64,000 nucleotides of DNA, taken from Bufo bufo. Taxonomy: Eukaryota > Chordata > Amphibia > Anura > Bufonidae. Position numbers and translations under genes: made by a program. Each line of letters begins with the position of its first letter. Within the stretch, counting starts at the first letter, position 1. Of this stretch, positions 52,110 to 64,000 are shown piece by piece. The stretch spans positions 164,145,183 through 164,209,182 of the forward strand of contig NC_053394.1 in NCBI RefSeq assembly GCF_905171765.1, given 5' to 3'. The notes under the pieces were generated by a model. The model worked only from the letters and a program-made list of their open reading frames with translations. It ran no database searches and was not told the origin of the DNA.

Positions 52110-53200
52110 TCCCTCGACGAATCTCGATCTTCTTCTTTGAAAAAAACTGTCTTGTCTACGAAAAGTCCTGAATCCATAAAACAAAACAGATGATGGAAAA
52201 CAGAAAGTCAATCTTGACATGTAGCTCAAAAATAAATCTTGACTCGCAGATTCTTTTCTTCGGGAGCTGACTCAGGAGGTGGTGTTTCGAGCTGGTCGCC
52301 GGCTGGTTTGGAATCCTCTGCATCTGGTCCATGGTTTGGTCTTCAGGGCATCTTGTCTGTTCGGGCTTCGGTAACTCAGTCGATTAGACATCAGGAACAT
52401 CTCACTCCGGCGTATAGAAGGAATGGAAACTAAAAAACATAAGTACATGTCCTATTAACTTTCGCCCGGATCCAATGGAAAACCAGTGAGCCCCAAGACC
52501 CCCCAAAGCTTTAAAAAGGATTCCAACCCTCACTAGTCATAGCTCCGCCTCTGCCCTGCTCCTGTCAGTATGGGCCTGACCCTTGTCAATGGTGTCTGCT
52601 AGCCAGGCATAACCATCATCTAATTCACAGAAACCCTCCTCTGGACGCTCTACTGATGTTTCTCAGTGATCTCTCTCACTGCCTCAACAGTTTCTTTGAA
52701 CATCTCATCCACTATGGACGAGAAATTGTTCAATCGCTTCATAAGTCCAACTCCCCATCCCGTCCAGCCAGAAAACAAATCCCTTCCATCTCTCCCTGCC
52801 TTTCTTACCTCCTTCCACACCATCAGTTTCTCCCAATCGGCTGCAACGTAAGATACAGGGACAAGCTTCACCAGGACACATGAACCTCTGGCATTAGGGG
52901 GAATTACCTTATAAGCGGCAAACCCGCATAGGAAATAGTATGGACCCGTCAACTCCACACAAGAACTTCTGACGGTCACGGGCTTCCAGTAATAACTGAA
53001 TAGACTGAGGGATCACTCCCTGAGTCTGAACGTCACACCCTTCTTTCCAGCAGATATAATCTGGTCTATGGGTTTTATTAAAGAGATCGGGGGTTTCATT
53101 AGTAAGGTTGACCGTTATACCTTCCTCACAACTGGAGGATCCCACAAAATTATGACCTTTACCACATCTATGGGTCGCCTAGCTGCCCAGACACCCATAC
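52110..53200 (-). pseudogene. Retroviral Env-like remnant
   Basis: It lies downstream of the integrase tail and upstream of the polypurine tract, the position of env. Overlapping broken minus-strand frames contain YYFLCGFAAYKVIPPNARGS followed by LVPVSY, a pattern found near the surface/transmembrane boundary of class I retroviral Env proteins. N-glycosylation-like NLTNET and NKT motifs are in the upstream frame. Frame changes and stops near 52,650 and 52,950 show decay. Family identity is tentative. Confidence 0.5.
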
Positions 53201-53394
53201 AGGATTAACAAGCGAGGAGCAGGAGCCCGAGCTATTATTAAACCTATAGCTGATATTACCCTCTAGACATGGAAAATCAGTGCTATCAACAAATGTCTCC
53301 TTGTGGCCCTGGCTAGTTTGATGTGCGTTTCCCTCCCTAAAAATTTAACGAAACAAATAAACAAAAGTGATACTCTTCATTCTTTGAATTAGTT

Positions 53395-53680
53395 GAGCAG
53401 CTTCTTGCAGTGACCGGTGTGGATCCAGTTGTCTCGTCCCTCGAACTTCAGAGAGGTTGGCGTCATCAGCAGCACCTGGAATGGCACAAGATATCCCTTT
53501 CCTCGGATGTTTCTTTAGCACGACCCAATCACCTGGTTGACTAGAATGAACATTGGTTATTGAGTCTGGGTCCGGGAGAAACTCCCGAACCCGGTGGTGG
53601 ACATCGGGTGATAACCCGTGGGGCTGCCTGGGGGCATACCTGATGGAATAAAACGGTTACAGCTGAACATTTAGGCCATG
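53395..53680 (-). pseudogene. Retroviral integrase C-terminal domain remnant
   Basis: The minus strand encodes QPGDWVVLKKHPRK and PFQVLLMTPTSLKFEGRDNW followed by IHTGHCKKL, the SH3-like C-terminal domain of gamma/epsilon-type integrase. It overlaps the start of the Env region as in simple retroviruses. The upstream segment is frame-broken. The integrase core and RT are not found between 53,700 and 55,200. Confidence 0.78.
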
Positions 53681-53772
53681 GATCGGCCGTGATTTTTACC
53701 TTCTTTGCAAAAATCTGACCCAAGTACCATCAAAGAAAAGGCAGTCGTGATGGTTCTCAACGTAATTCCCTA

Positions 53773-54357
53773 CTAGGTTAGAAAATTGATTGACAGTTGA
53801 GAGGTTAGAATGGTTAATACAAAGTTTGAAGATTGTTGTTTTCGGCACCACTTTCCCCCCTTTTCATCGTCCTTAAAACCAGGACGAAGAGAAGCTGGAT
53901 TCAACATGGTGCATCGTCTCAAGTTTAGATGGAGAGATGAGGGAGGGATGAGAGAGAGAGAGAGAGAGAGATAGAGAGAGAGAGAGAAAGAGAAAAGCGC
54001 TTCTCTTGGACTCTGCAGTCTTAGCGGGACGGGAGCACATGACAGTGTTAGTTTGCACTGTCTGGGACTTTTGAATGCCCTGTTGCTGGAGATCGATGGA
54101 TTCGTGCAGCCACAGTTCTGCTTTCTGGAGGGAACCATGGCTTTGGAGTCTAGTGGGGAATTCACGGACAAACTTTTTCCCAATCCAGACCTCAAAGGTC
54201 CCTTCTTTGGGGATGTCCACTCTGAACCTACAGTCCCTTGATGCCAATCTTTGAGGGGCTTAATAACTCCTCCTCCATAGATGGATTTCATGTACTGCTT
54301 GGCTGTCCTATAGTCAGAAGTGGTACCCTTCTGTTCCCTAGATTTCCCTACACCCAT
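53773..54357 (-). other. Unrecognised open frames upstream of the retroviral remnant
   Basis: Two overlapping minus-strand frames (194 and 124 codons) share this stretch. One begins MGVGKSREQKG, which could carry an N-myristoyl signal. Both run into low-complexity Ser/Leu encoded by an AG repeat at 53,950-53,990. No domain is recognised; the placement inside retroviral sequence suggests remnant or chance frames. Confidence 0.25.
53950..53995. repeat. (AG)n microsatellite
   Basis: GA dinucleotides repeat with few interruptions. Confidence 0.95.
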
Positions 54358-55200
54358 GCTCGAGCCTTCTAAAAGTAGGTGCGTTCACCTACAGTGTCCC
54401 GCGACACACGTCTGGACTGTCCCGCGACACACGCCTGGACGGCTGCTACTCCCTAGGGTTTCTGGCACCGACACACGGATTCCGTTCACCCTAGTTAGAC
54501 CTCAGGAAAAGGAGTAGCAGTGTGAGGAAAAGGGCTCTCACTGACACACGGCGGCCCTCAGAGTCTCCTAATGAGATATACCAGCCTTGGTTTTGGCTCT
54601 GAATAGTGACCTGACTACAGGATAGGGCTTCCAATTGACCTGGAGTGGAATGTGCGCACAGGAAAACCACAGTACTCCTGTGGGGACGGGGTACACACAG
54701 AGAACACACAGTACCTTCTGTGGGGACGAGGGGCGCACAGGAAACAAACACACAGTACTCCTGTGGGGAAAGGGGTTACTATTGGTATGCCCGGGTGATA
54801 TATATCACCTTGTCGCCTTAAAAAAAAGCTCATCAACTCACTTTCCTTTGCCTATATTATTCTATATAGTCAAGCTGAACAGCACACAAAGCCTTTTTGC
54901 AGTGACTGATCAAAAACCTCTCGCTCAGCAGCAACCCTTGAATTCAGACAGTAGTTCCCACACAATATCATGAGACCCCCAGTATTCCCAACCAAATCTA
55001 CAGAGAAGAGAGAGAGAAAGAGAGGGAGAGAAAGCTAAAAAGAATGAGAAAAGCGCCAAAATATGAAAAAGGAAAAACTGAATAATAGACTAAAAATAAA
55101 AATGGGTTAGTAAAAAGGAAAAACTGAAAAAAAATAAAAATAAAAACCTAAAAAATAAAAATGGGTTAGTAAAAGAAAACATAGAAAACTTCAGTTACAG
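54358..55200. repeat. Minisatellite and A-rich sequence
   Basis: About 54,640-54,780 holds three to four units of roughly 53 bp with CACAGTACTCCTGTGGGGA. About 54,390-54,440 has two copies of a CGCGACACACG unit. About 55,000-55,190 is A-rich with AAAAACTGAA repeats. No gene is seen. Confidence 0.7.
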
Positions 55201-55204
55201 CAGT

Positions 55205-56090
55205 GCTTCTCAATTATTTTCTGTCATGCCCCCCCTAGGAAGAAGAAAACATTTTGCGCCCCCCGCGCGACTGTAAATAGTATCATTTGTCTATAAAATT
55301 GTTATAAGTACACCTCTGCATAACACTGTATCCTTATTAACGTATAAGAGAATAAAAAAAGAAAGAAATGTGGATCGGACACACACTTATGGGGGGATCT
55401 GTGGATGACGGACACTTATGGGGGGATCTGTGGATGACGGACACTTATGGTGGGATCTGTGGATGACGGACACTTATGGTGGGATCTGTGGATGACGGAC
55501 ACTTATGGGGGGGATCTGTGGCGGGCACTGTTACAGGGGGATCTGTGGCTGGCACTGTTATATATGTGCCCTCCACAGACCCCCCACCCCATAACAGTGC
55601 CATCCACAGTGCCCCCCCAGCCCATAACAGTGCCATCCACAGACCCCCACCCCTTAACTGTGCCATCCACAGATTCCGTGTGCCCGCTGCGGCCGTTTAA
55701 AGTTATTAAACATGCCCCCCTCACTCCTAATAGTACCGTATATCCGAATTTCTTCTGTATAATGCCGGCAGGCGGGCGCGTTCCTCAGTGACGTCACTTG
55801 TCTGCGCCGCCTGCTTTCATTCATAAAGCAGGTGGCGCAGGCACGTGACATCACTGAGGGACGCGCCGGCCGCCCGGCCTGCCTGCCGGCATTATACAGA
55901 GGAAATTCGGATATACGGTACTATTAGGAGTGAGGGGGGCATGTTTAATAACTTTTAATTCAATAATACATTTTATATTAGTATAGCGGAGGGAGCGGTG
56001 GGGCGGGGCTATAGTACAGTGACCGCACCGCCCCACCGCTATCGCTATTGTAGCACCAAACACCACTACACTACACCCCCCCTTGTCACT
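55205..56090. mobile_element. Fold-back with 29-bp tandem repeats (CAGTGCTTCTCAA start)
   Basis: A CAGTGCTTCTCAATTATT start is hAT-like. Positions 55,382-55,530 have five copies of a 29-bp unit with TATGGGGGGATCTGTGGATG. Arms 55,700-55,800 and 55,842-55,952 pair (TTAAACATGCCCCCCTCACT). A matching right terminus was not found. Confidence 0.55.
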
Positions 56091-56092
56091 TA

Positions 56093-58960
56093 TTAACCCC
56101 TTATTCACCCCTGATCACCCCATATAGACTCCCTGATCACCCCCCTGTCATTGATCACCCCCTTGTAAGGCTCCATTCAGATGTCCGTATGATTTTTACG
56201 GATCCACTGATACATGGATCAGATCCGCAAAACACGTACGGACATCTGAATGGAGCCTTACAGGGGGGTGATCACCCCATATAGACTCCCTGATCACCCC
56301 CCTGTCATTGATCACCCCCCTGTCATTGATCACCCCCCTGTAAGGCTGCATTCAGATGTCCGTATGTTTTTTACGGATCCACGGATACATGGATCGGATC
56401 CGCAAAACACATACGGACATCTGAATGGAGCCTTATAGGGGGGTGATCAATGACAGGGGGGTGATCACCCCATATAGACTCCCTGATCACCCCCCCTGTC
56501 ATTGATCACCCCCCTGTCATTGATCACCCCCCTGTCATTGATCACCCTCCTGTAAGGCTCCATTCAGACATTTTTTTGGCCCAAGTTAGCGGAAATTATT
56601 TATTTTTTTTCTTACAAAGTCTCATATCCCACTAACTTGTGTCAAAAAATAAAATCTCACATGAACTCACCATACCCCTCACGGAATCCAAATGCGTAAT
56701 TTTTTTTTGACATTTATATTCCAGACTTCTTCTCACGCTTTAGGGCCCCTAGAATGCCAGGGCAGTATAAATACCCCACATGTGACCCCATTTCGGAAAG
56801 AAGACACCCCAAGGTATTCCGTGAGGGGCATATTGAGTCCATGAAAGATTTAAATTTTTGTCCCAAGTTAGCAGAAAGGGAGACTTTGTGAGAAAAAAAA
56901 TATCAATTTCCGCTAACTTGTGCCAAAAAAATAAATAAATTCTATGCCCCTCATTGAATACCTTGGGATGTCTTCTTTCCAAAATGGGATCACATGTGGG
57001 GTATTTATACTGCCCTGGCATTTTAGGGGCCCTAAAGCGTGAGAAGAAGTCTGGGATCCAAATGTCTAAAAATGCCCTCATAAAAGGAATGTGGGCCCCT
57101 TTGCGCATCTAGGCTGCAAAAAAGTGTCACACATCTGGTATCGCCGTACTCAGGAGAAGTTGGGCAATGTGTTTTGGGGTGTCATTTTACATATACCCAT
57201 GCTGGGTAAGATAAATATCTTGGTCAAATGCCAACTTTGTATAAAAAATGGGAAAAGTTGTCTTTTGCCGAGATATTTCTCTCACCCAGCATGAGTATAT
57301 GTAAAAAGACACCCTAAAACACATTGCCCAACTTCTCCTGAATACGGCGATACCACATGTGTGACACTTTTTTGCAGCCTAGGTGGGCAAAGGGGCCCAC
57401 ATTCCAAAGAGCACCTTTAGGATTTCACAGGTCATTTACCTACTTACCACACATTAGGGCCCCTAGAATGCCAGGGCAGTATAACTACCCCACAAGTGAC
57501 CCCATTTTGGAAAGAAGACACCCCAAGGTATTCCGTGAGGGGCAAGGCGAGTTCCTAGAATTTTTTATTTTTGTCACAAGTTAGCGGAAAATGATGATTT
57601 TTTTTATTTTATTTTTTTCTTACAAAGTCTCATATTCCACTAACTTGTGACAAAAAATAAAAACTTCCATGAACTCACTATGCCCATCACGAAATACCTG
57701 GGGGTGTCTTCTTTCCAAAATGGGGTCACTTGTGTGGTAGTTATACTGTCCTGGCATTTTAGGGGCCCGAATGCGTGAGAAGTGGTTTGAAATCAAAATC
57801 TGTAAAAAATGGCCGGTGAAATCCGAAAGGTGCTCTTTGGAATGTGGGCCCCTTTGCCCACCTAGGCTGCAAAAAAGTGTCACACATCTGGTATCACCGT
57901 ACTCAGGAGAAGTTGGGCAATGTGTTTTGGGGTGTCTTTTTACATATACCCATGCTGGGTGAGAGAAATATCTTGGCAAAAGACAACTTTTCCCATTTTT
58001 TTATACAAAGTTGGCATTTGACCGAGATATTTATCTCACCCAGCATGGGTATATGTAAAATGACACCCCAAAACACATTTCCCAACTTCTCCTGAGTACG
58101 GCAATACCAGATGTGTGACACTTTTTTGCAGCCTAGGTGGGCAAAGGGGCCCACATTCCAAAGAGCACCTTTCGGATTTCACCGGCCATTTTTTACAGAT
58201 TTTGATTTCAAACTACTTCTCGCGCATTCGGGCCCCTAAAATGCCAGGGCAGAATAACTACCCCACAAGTGACTCCTTTTTGGAAAGAAGACACCCCCAG
58301 GTATTTCGTGATGGGCATAGTGAGTTCATGGAAGTTTTTATTTTTCGTCACAAGTTAGTGGAATATGAGACTTTGTAAGAAAAAAATAAATTTAAAAAAA
58401 ATCATCATTTTCCGCTAACTTGTGACAAAAAATAAAAAATTCTAGGAACTTGCCATGCCCCTCACGGAATACCTTGGGGTGTCTTCATTCCAAAATGGGG
58501 TCATTTGTGGGGTGTTTGTACTGTCTGGCCATTGTAGAACCTCAGGAAACATGACAGGTGCTCAGAAAGTCAGAGCTGCTTCAAAAAGCGGAAATTCACA
58601 TTTTTGTACCATAGTTTGTAAACGCTATAACTTTTACCCAAACATTTTTTTTTTATCAAAGACATGTAGAACAATAAATTTAGAGAAAAATTTATATATG
58701 GATGTCGTTTTTTTTGCAAAATTTTACAACTGAAAGTGAAAAATTTCATTTTTTTGCAAAAAAAATCGTAAAATTTTGATTAATAACAAAAAAAGTAAAA
58801 ATGTCAGCAGCAATGAAATACCACCAAATGAAAGCTCTATTAGTGAGAAGAAAAGGAGGTAAAATTCATTTGGGTGGTAAGTTGCATGACCGAGCAATAA
58901 ACGGTCAAAGTAGTGTAGGTCAGAAGTGTAAAAAGTGGCCTGGTCATTAAGGGTGTTTAA
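56093..58960. mobile_element. Modular repeat adjoining TTAA element copy 2
   Basis: The left part (56,093-56,550) has tandem TGATCACCCCCCTGTCAT units and two copies of a small palindromic MITE (56,167-56,260 and 56,342-56,436, AAGGCTCCATTCAGATGTCC arms). The rest (56,570-58,500) has six or more alternating-orientation modules with AATGCCAGGGCAGTAT, AAGAAGACACCCCAAGGTAT and CTAACTTGTG words. The right end GGCCTGGTCATTAAGGG resembles the 3.2-kb element's terminus. No gene is supported. The left limit is uncertain. Confidence 0.6.
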
Positions 58961-61900
58961 CCCCTTAAGGACCGGGCTCATTTTCACCTTAAGGACCAGG
59001 CCATTTTTTGGAAATCTGACCAGTGTCACTTTAAGTGCTAATAACTTTAAAACGCTTTGACTTATCCAGGCCATTCTGAGATTGTTTTTTCGTCACATAT
59101 TGTACTTCATGACACTGGTAAAATGAAGTCAAAAAAATTATTTTTTTTTGCACAAAAAAATACCTAATTTACCAAAAATTGGGAAAAATTTGCAAATTTC
59201 AAAGTTTCAGTTTCTCTACTTCTGTAATACATAGTAATACCCCAAAAAATTGTGATGACTTTACATTCCCCATATGTCTACTTTATGTTTGAATTATTTT
59301 GGGAATGATATTTTATTTTTTGGGGATGTTATAAGGCTTAGAAGTTTAGAAGCAAATCTTGAAATTTTTCAGAAATTTACAAAAACTCAATTTTTAGGGA
59401 CCAGTTCAGGTCTGAAGTCGATTTGCGAGGCTTACATAATAGAAACCACCCAAAAATGACCCCATCTAAGAAACTACACCCCTCAAGGTATTCAAAACTG
59501 ATTTTGCATACATTATTAACCCTTTAGGTGTTGCACAAGAGTTATTGGCAAATGGGGAGGAAATTTGAGAATTTAATTTTTTTGTCAAATTTTTCATTTT
59601 AACACATTTTTTCCACTAACAAAGCAAGGGTTAACAGCCAAACAAGATTGTATCTTTATTGCCCTGACTCTGCCGTTTACAGAAACACCCAATATGTGGC
59701 CGTAAACTACTGTACGGCCACACAGCGGGGCGTAGAGGGAAAGGTGCGCCATATGGTTTTTGGAAGGCTGATTTTTATGGACTGGTTTTTTGACACCATG
59801 TCCCATTTGAAGCCCCCTGATGCACCCCTAGAGGAGAAACTCCCTAAAAGTGACCCCATCTAAGAAACTACACCCCTCAAGGTATTCAAAACTGATTTTA
59901 CAAACGTTGTTAACCCTTTAGGTGTTGCACAAGATTTAATGGAAAATAGAGACACAATTTCAAAATTTCAAATTTTTGGCAGATTTTCCATTTTAATATT
60001 TTTTTTCCAGTTACAAAGCAAGGGTTAACAGCCAAACAAAACTCATTATTTATGGCCCTGATTCTGTAGTTTACAGAAACACCCCATATGTGGTCGTAAA
60101 CAGCTGTACGGGCACACGGCAGGGCGCAGAAGGAAAGGAATGCCATACGGTTTTTGGAAGGCAGATTTTGCTGGACTGTTTTTTTGACACCATGTCCCAT
60201 TTGAAGCCCCCCTGATGCACCCCTAGAGTGGAAACTCCAAAAAAGTGACTCCATTTTAGAAACTACGGGATAGGGTGGCAGTTTTGTTGGTACTAGTTTA
60301 GGGTACATATGATTTTTGGTTGCTCTATATTACACTTTTTGTGCAGCAAGGTAACAAGAAATAGCTTTTTTGGCACGTTTTTTTTTTTGTTATTTACAAC
60401 ATTCATCTGACAGGTTAGATCATGTGGTAATTTTATAGAGCAGGTTGTCATGGACGCGGCGGTACCTAATATGTATACATTTTTTTTATTTATGTAAGTT
60501 TTATACAATAATTTCATTTTTAAAACCAAAAAAATGTTTTAGTGTCTCCATAGTCTAAGAGCCATAGTCTTTTCAGTTTTTGGGCGATTATCTTGAGTAG
60601 GGTCTCATTTTTTGCGGGATGAGATGACGGTTTGATTGGCACTATTTTGGGGTGCATATGACTTTTTGATCGCTTGCTATTACACTTTTTGTGACGTAAG
60701 ATGGCAAAAAATGGCTTTTTTTTACACTGTTTTTATTTTTATTTTTTTACGGTGGTCATCTGAGGGGTTAGGTCATGTGATATTTTTATAGAGCCGGTCG
60801 ATACGGACGCGGCGATACCTAATATGTATACTTTTTTTTTATTTATGTAAGTTTTACACAATGATTTCATTTTTGAAACAAAAAAAAATCATGTTTTAGT
60901 GTTTCCATAGTCTAAGAGCCATAGTTTTTTCAGCTTTTGGGCGATTATCTTGAGTAGGGTCTCATTTTTTGCGGGATGAGATGACGGTTTGATTGGTACT
61001 ATTTTGGCGTACATGCGACTTTTTTGATCACTTTTATTACCTTTTTTGGGAAGTAAGGTGGGCAAAATTTCAATTTTCTCATAGTTTTTATTTTTTTATT
61101 TTTATGGCGTTCACCGTGCGGGGAAAGTAACATGACCATTTTATAGATCAGGTCGTTACGGACGCGGCGATACCTAATATGTGTAGTTTATTTTATTTTT
61201 TTAATTTTTATTCAGTGATAAATGTTTGTTTTTTTTTATCTTAACTTTTTTCACTTTTTTTAAAAATTTTTTGACCCAGACCCGCTTGGTTCTTGAAGAT
61301 CCAGTGGGTCTGATGTCTGTATAATACAGTACAGTACAATATATATTGTTCTGTACTGTATTTTACTTACACTGAACAGATCTATGCTTTCAGCATAGAT
61401 CTGTTCAGCACCATGGACAGCAGGACGCCTAAGCAGGGGTCCTGTTGCCATGGGAACCCTCCCCGTCTGCTCAGAACTTCGCAGACGGGGAAGGGTAAGC
61501 ACAGGGCTGAGGGGGGCTCTCTGGGGGCTCTCTCCCTCTCCATCGGGGGGCTGCAAAGGCACAGCAGCCCCCCGATGGAGAGGGAGGGAGCTCCCTGACC
61601 GATGACAGTTAACTTTTTCCATACAGCGGTCCGTACGGACCGCGGTATGGAAAGGGTTAAACGGCTGACATCTGCACAGATGTCAGCCGTTTATACCAGG
61701 GTGCCAGCAATGTGCTGGCACCCTGGTATACCCACTAGAAGCCAACGATCATTCATGGGGAGGCGGGCGGGGGATCGCGATCCCGCCTGCCGCACCGCCC
61801 GCCTCCCGCAACGCCCCCACCGCATGCGACACCCCCCCCCGCACCACCCGCCGGCATCAAATCATGCAGGGGTGCAGGGGGGGGTGAAAAATATAGATTT

Positions 61901-62208
61901 TAGCCACTCTAAAGTTTCTGATCGCCGCGGTCAGGGACCGCGGGGATCAGAAACTGCAAAAAGCGCAGCAAACCGCAGGTCTGAATTGACCTGCGGTTTG
62001 CTGCGATCGCCGACACGGGGGGGTCACATGACCCCCCCTGGCGTTGTCACAGGATGCCGGCTGAAGGATTTCAGCCGAAATCCCGTTCCGTTTAACCCCT
62101 CGGGCGCCGGAATACAGATTTTAAGTCAGGACGTACCGGTACGTCCTGTGTCCTTAAGGACTCGGGAAATAGGGCGTACCGGTACGTCCTATGTCCTTAA
62201 GGGGTTAA
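58957..62208. mobile_element. Long TTAA-flanked non-autonomous element, copy 2 (inverted)
   Basis: It is the reverse complement of 30256-33994 without the 533-bp MITE. TTAA lies at 58957-58960 and 62205-62208. Ends are TTAACCCCTTAAGGAC and CCTTAAGGGGTTAA. It carries the same three internal modules (ACGGACGCGGCGATACCTAA) and the GTACCGGTAC palindromes near 62,130-62,190. It appears to sit within the minus-strand retroviral sequence. Confidence 0.85.
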
Positions 62209-62490
62209 GCTAAGGGGGCTGAGGTGGCTAACAATTTCCACTTTTAAATCTTCCACTTCTCCTTCCAAACTCAGCTTCAGCCTACAAGACTCCTGATATT
62301 TATCCGCTATCCACCCAGCAGCAAAAATCAGAGCATACTTGCCTTTCCTTTTGCGCCATTTTTTGGTACCCATCAGGTTTGCTACACAATTCTGAGTCTG
62401 CAGCCATGGATCAGTAGATCCCTGCATAGCTTGAAAAATGGCCGCCGTGTCCTTCAACTTTGCAACTTCTTTAAAAATACTTTTGCACAA
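62209..62490 (-). other. Unrecognised open frame next to copy 2
   Basis: The minus-strand frame begins MCKSIFKEVAKLKD and includes KKWRKRKGKYALIFAAGWIA and a charged helical end, cut by the TTAA element at 62,208. It might be a gag or accessory fragment of the retrovirus at 51-54 kb, since orientation and flanks fit, but no motif proves it. Confidence 0.3.
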
Positions 62491-63164
62491 GAAAACAAAA
62501 TACTGGTACCAATTTCTAGGAATTGTCCCAATACTTTTGGCACAGAACTACAAGCACCTCCTTTCTACACTGTAGTACCCGTATTAATTATGCCAAACAA
62601 GTCTACAATTCAGTGTAACAGCCACAGATATACAAACATTAAGCAGAATAATCAACTATAGGACAATTTCACCGCTAAACTGCCACTAATGCTCACACAA
62701 TGAGTCCCCTATCAGACTGGTCACTGAGCTATACCATAACCGAACACTCAACTGATATTCAGCACAAAACTTACCAAAACAAAATCAAACTGTACATAGA
62801 AAGTTACAAAAAGACAAGATAATTATTCTGGACAAAACTGACATTTGAGGCAAAAACAACCAAATCGCTTTCGATAGACACCAAAACTAAAAATTAACCA
62901 GCTCAAACTTAAATGAATTCCTTGTTAAAACCTGCAGCACCAACTCACCAAGATGTCTGCCAAAGCCACATGTTCTTCACACAAAAGAGATTAAAGATGG
63001 CCGACAAAACCACATGGCCTGACACACACAAAGGAAAATAAAATGGCCGACAAAACCACTTGGCCTTCACACAAAGGAAGACAAGATAGTATCTACAATA
63101 TCCAGCAATAGGAAAACCAAACTATACCCTGTACTGCTCCAGAAGGATCTGTACTATCTCCAGA
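62491..63164. repeat. Unassigned sequence with three 46-bp units
   Basis: About 62,950-63,090 has three related units with ATGGCCGACAAAACCAC and CACACAAAGG. The rest has no recognised feature. Confidence 0.6.
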
Positions 63165-63655
63165 AGGATATTGATACTTTGGAGAGAGTTCAGAGAAGAG
63201 CTACTAAACTGGTACATGGATTGCAGGATAAAACTTACCAGGAAAGATTAAAGGACCTTAACATGTATAGCTTGGAAGAAAGACGAGACAGAGGGGATAT
63301 GATAGAAACTTTTAAATACATAAAGGGAATCAACAAGGTAAAAGAGGAGAGAATATTTAAAAGAAGAAAAACTGCTACAAGAGGACATAGTTTTAAATTA
63401 GAGGGGCAAAGGTTTAAAAGTAATATCAAGAAGTATTACTTTACTGAGAGAGTAGTGGATGCATGGAATAGCCTTCCTGCAGAAGTGGTAGCTGCAAATA
63501 CAGTGAAGGAGTTTAAGCATGCATGGGATAGGCATAAGGCCATCCTTCATATAAGATAGGGCCAGGGGCTATCCATAGTACTCAGTATATTGGGCAGACT
63601 AGATGGGCCAAATGGTTCTTATCTGCCGACACATTCTATGTTTCTATGCTCAGCA
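63165..63655 (+). pseudogene. CR1/L2-like LINE 3' end
   Basis: The frame (from 63,179, 126 codons) has [39 protein letters not shown] and DAWNSLPAEVVAANTVKEFK, the C-terminal end of a CR1/L2-type RT. After its stop comes a non-coding tail GGGCCAAATGGTTCTTATCT and a terminal TTCTATGTTTCTATG repeat, the usual 3' end. It is truncated at the 5' side. Confidence 0.87.
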
Positions 63656-64000
63656 CACTATCTCATCATACAACCTCTGTACAATCAACACAACTGAAAA
63701 GCACTTACCATGTCCTTACACCCCTTGACGCAGCAGATAACCACATACACCAAAAGGTTCTTTCAGTAGATTTTTTCCTGATATCAGCAGATTGGAGTAC
63801 ACAGATTTCAATTCACAAAGAGCAAAACTTTCTCAAAAATGACAGTAAGGAAAAGGATTGTATTACCTTATGCCGGCCTTTTTTTGCTTTTTGAAAATTA
63901 AGCTGTATCTCCTTTAAGTTCTGCTGATAACATAGCCAGCTAACAAACACATGTATCCTATAACCACTGGAGTTAACTTTATCCAGCCTTGCTCATTTAT
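63656..64000. other. Window end with LTR-like segment
   Basis: 63,656-63,927 is unassigned. 63,928-64,000 matches about 51,612-51,681 (ACACATGTATCCTATAACCA and ACTTTATCCAGCCTTGCTCA), in the same orientation, so it may be the start of the partner LTR. Confidence 0.5.

Noticed and set aside
63179..63559. A host gene with a 126-codon frame
   Set aside because: The motifs and the TTCTATG tail are those of a CR1/L2-like LINE 3' end.

Overview
This window looks like anuran amphibian nuclear DNA. The class rests on repeat content: TTAA-flanked T2/Kolobok-like MITEs, long fold-back MITEs, a DIRS1-like element, CR1 and Tx1-like LINEs, BEL/Pao and Gypsy LTR elements, a Tc1 element and a class I endogenous retrovirus. 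No species is assigned. Only one host gene is recognised: rpl7l1 (ribosomal protein uL30-like, 60S biogenesis). It is on the minus strand. Five of its coding exons run from the ATG at 22594 down to 5805, with consensus splice sites and consistent phases, and the C-terminal exon lies beyond the left edge. A CpG-rich promoter with ETS, TCTCGCGA and NRF1-type motifs sits just upstream at about 22,600-22,765.

Layout, left half (1-22,600, introns and promoter of rpl7l1). Intron 5 holds end-to-end TTAA-flanked elements (715-2719, 2716-4758, 4755-5187); the first contains a hAT-like insertion with an 8-bp duplication. Intron 4 holds fold-back MITEs. Intron 2 (9284-18844) contains an apparently complete 5.25-kb DIRS1-like retrotransposon (about 10,497-15,750) in the same orientation as the gene. 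It has gag, RT/RNase H, tyrosine recombinase, inverted terminal repeats and the internal complementary region, and it sits inside a T2-like MITE. Intron 2 also holds a CR1 LINE split by three separate MITEs. Intron 1 holds a decayed Tx1-like LINE.

Right half (22,800-64,000) shows no host gene. It is a stack of nested repeats. A large fold-back (24,807-29,025) was entered by a hAT-like element (25,435-28,742), which itself carries a 39-bp satellite and an 862-bp near-perfect palindrome. A BEL/Pao element (29,448-40,479) keeps both LTRs and a 5-bp target duplication. It has lost integrase, carries frameshifts, and was entered by a 3.7-kb TTAA element and by a 911-bp solo LTR. Next come a Tc1 element (41,588-43,232), a Gypsy integrase remnant, solo LTRs at 45,947-46,615 and 48,746-49,349, and a 1.67-kb fold-back (47,037-48,708). 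The end holds a decayed minus-strand endogenous retrovirus (integrase tail, Env-like region, polypurine tract, LTR), satellite repeats, a second 3.25-kb TTAA element in inverted orientation to the first, and a CR1/L2-like LINE tail.

The order of nesting gives relative ages. The DIRS element has its coding frames open and is the most likely recently mobile element. The clearest structural themes are TTAA elements that abut through one shared TTAA, and very long inverted repeats. All family calls were made by eye from motifs and termini. No database search was possible.
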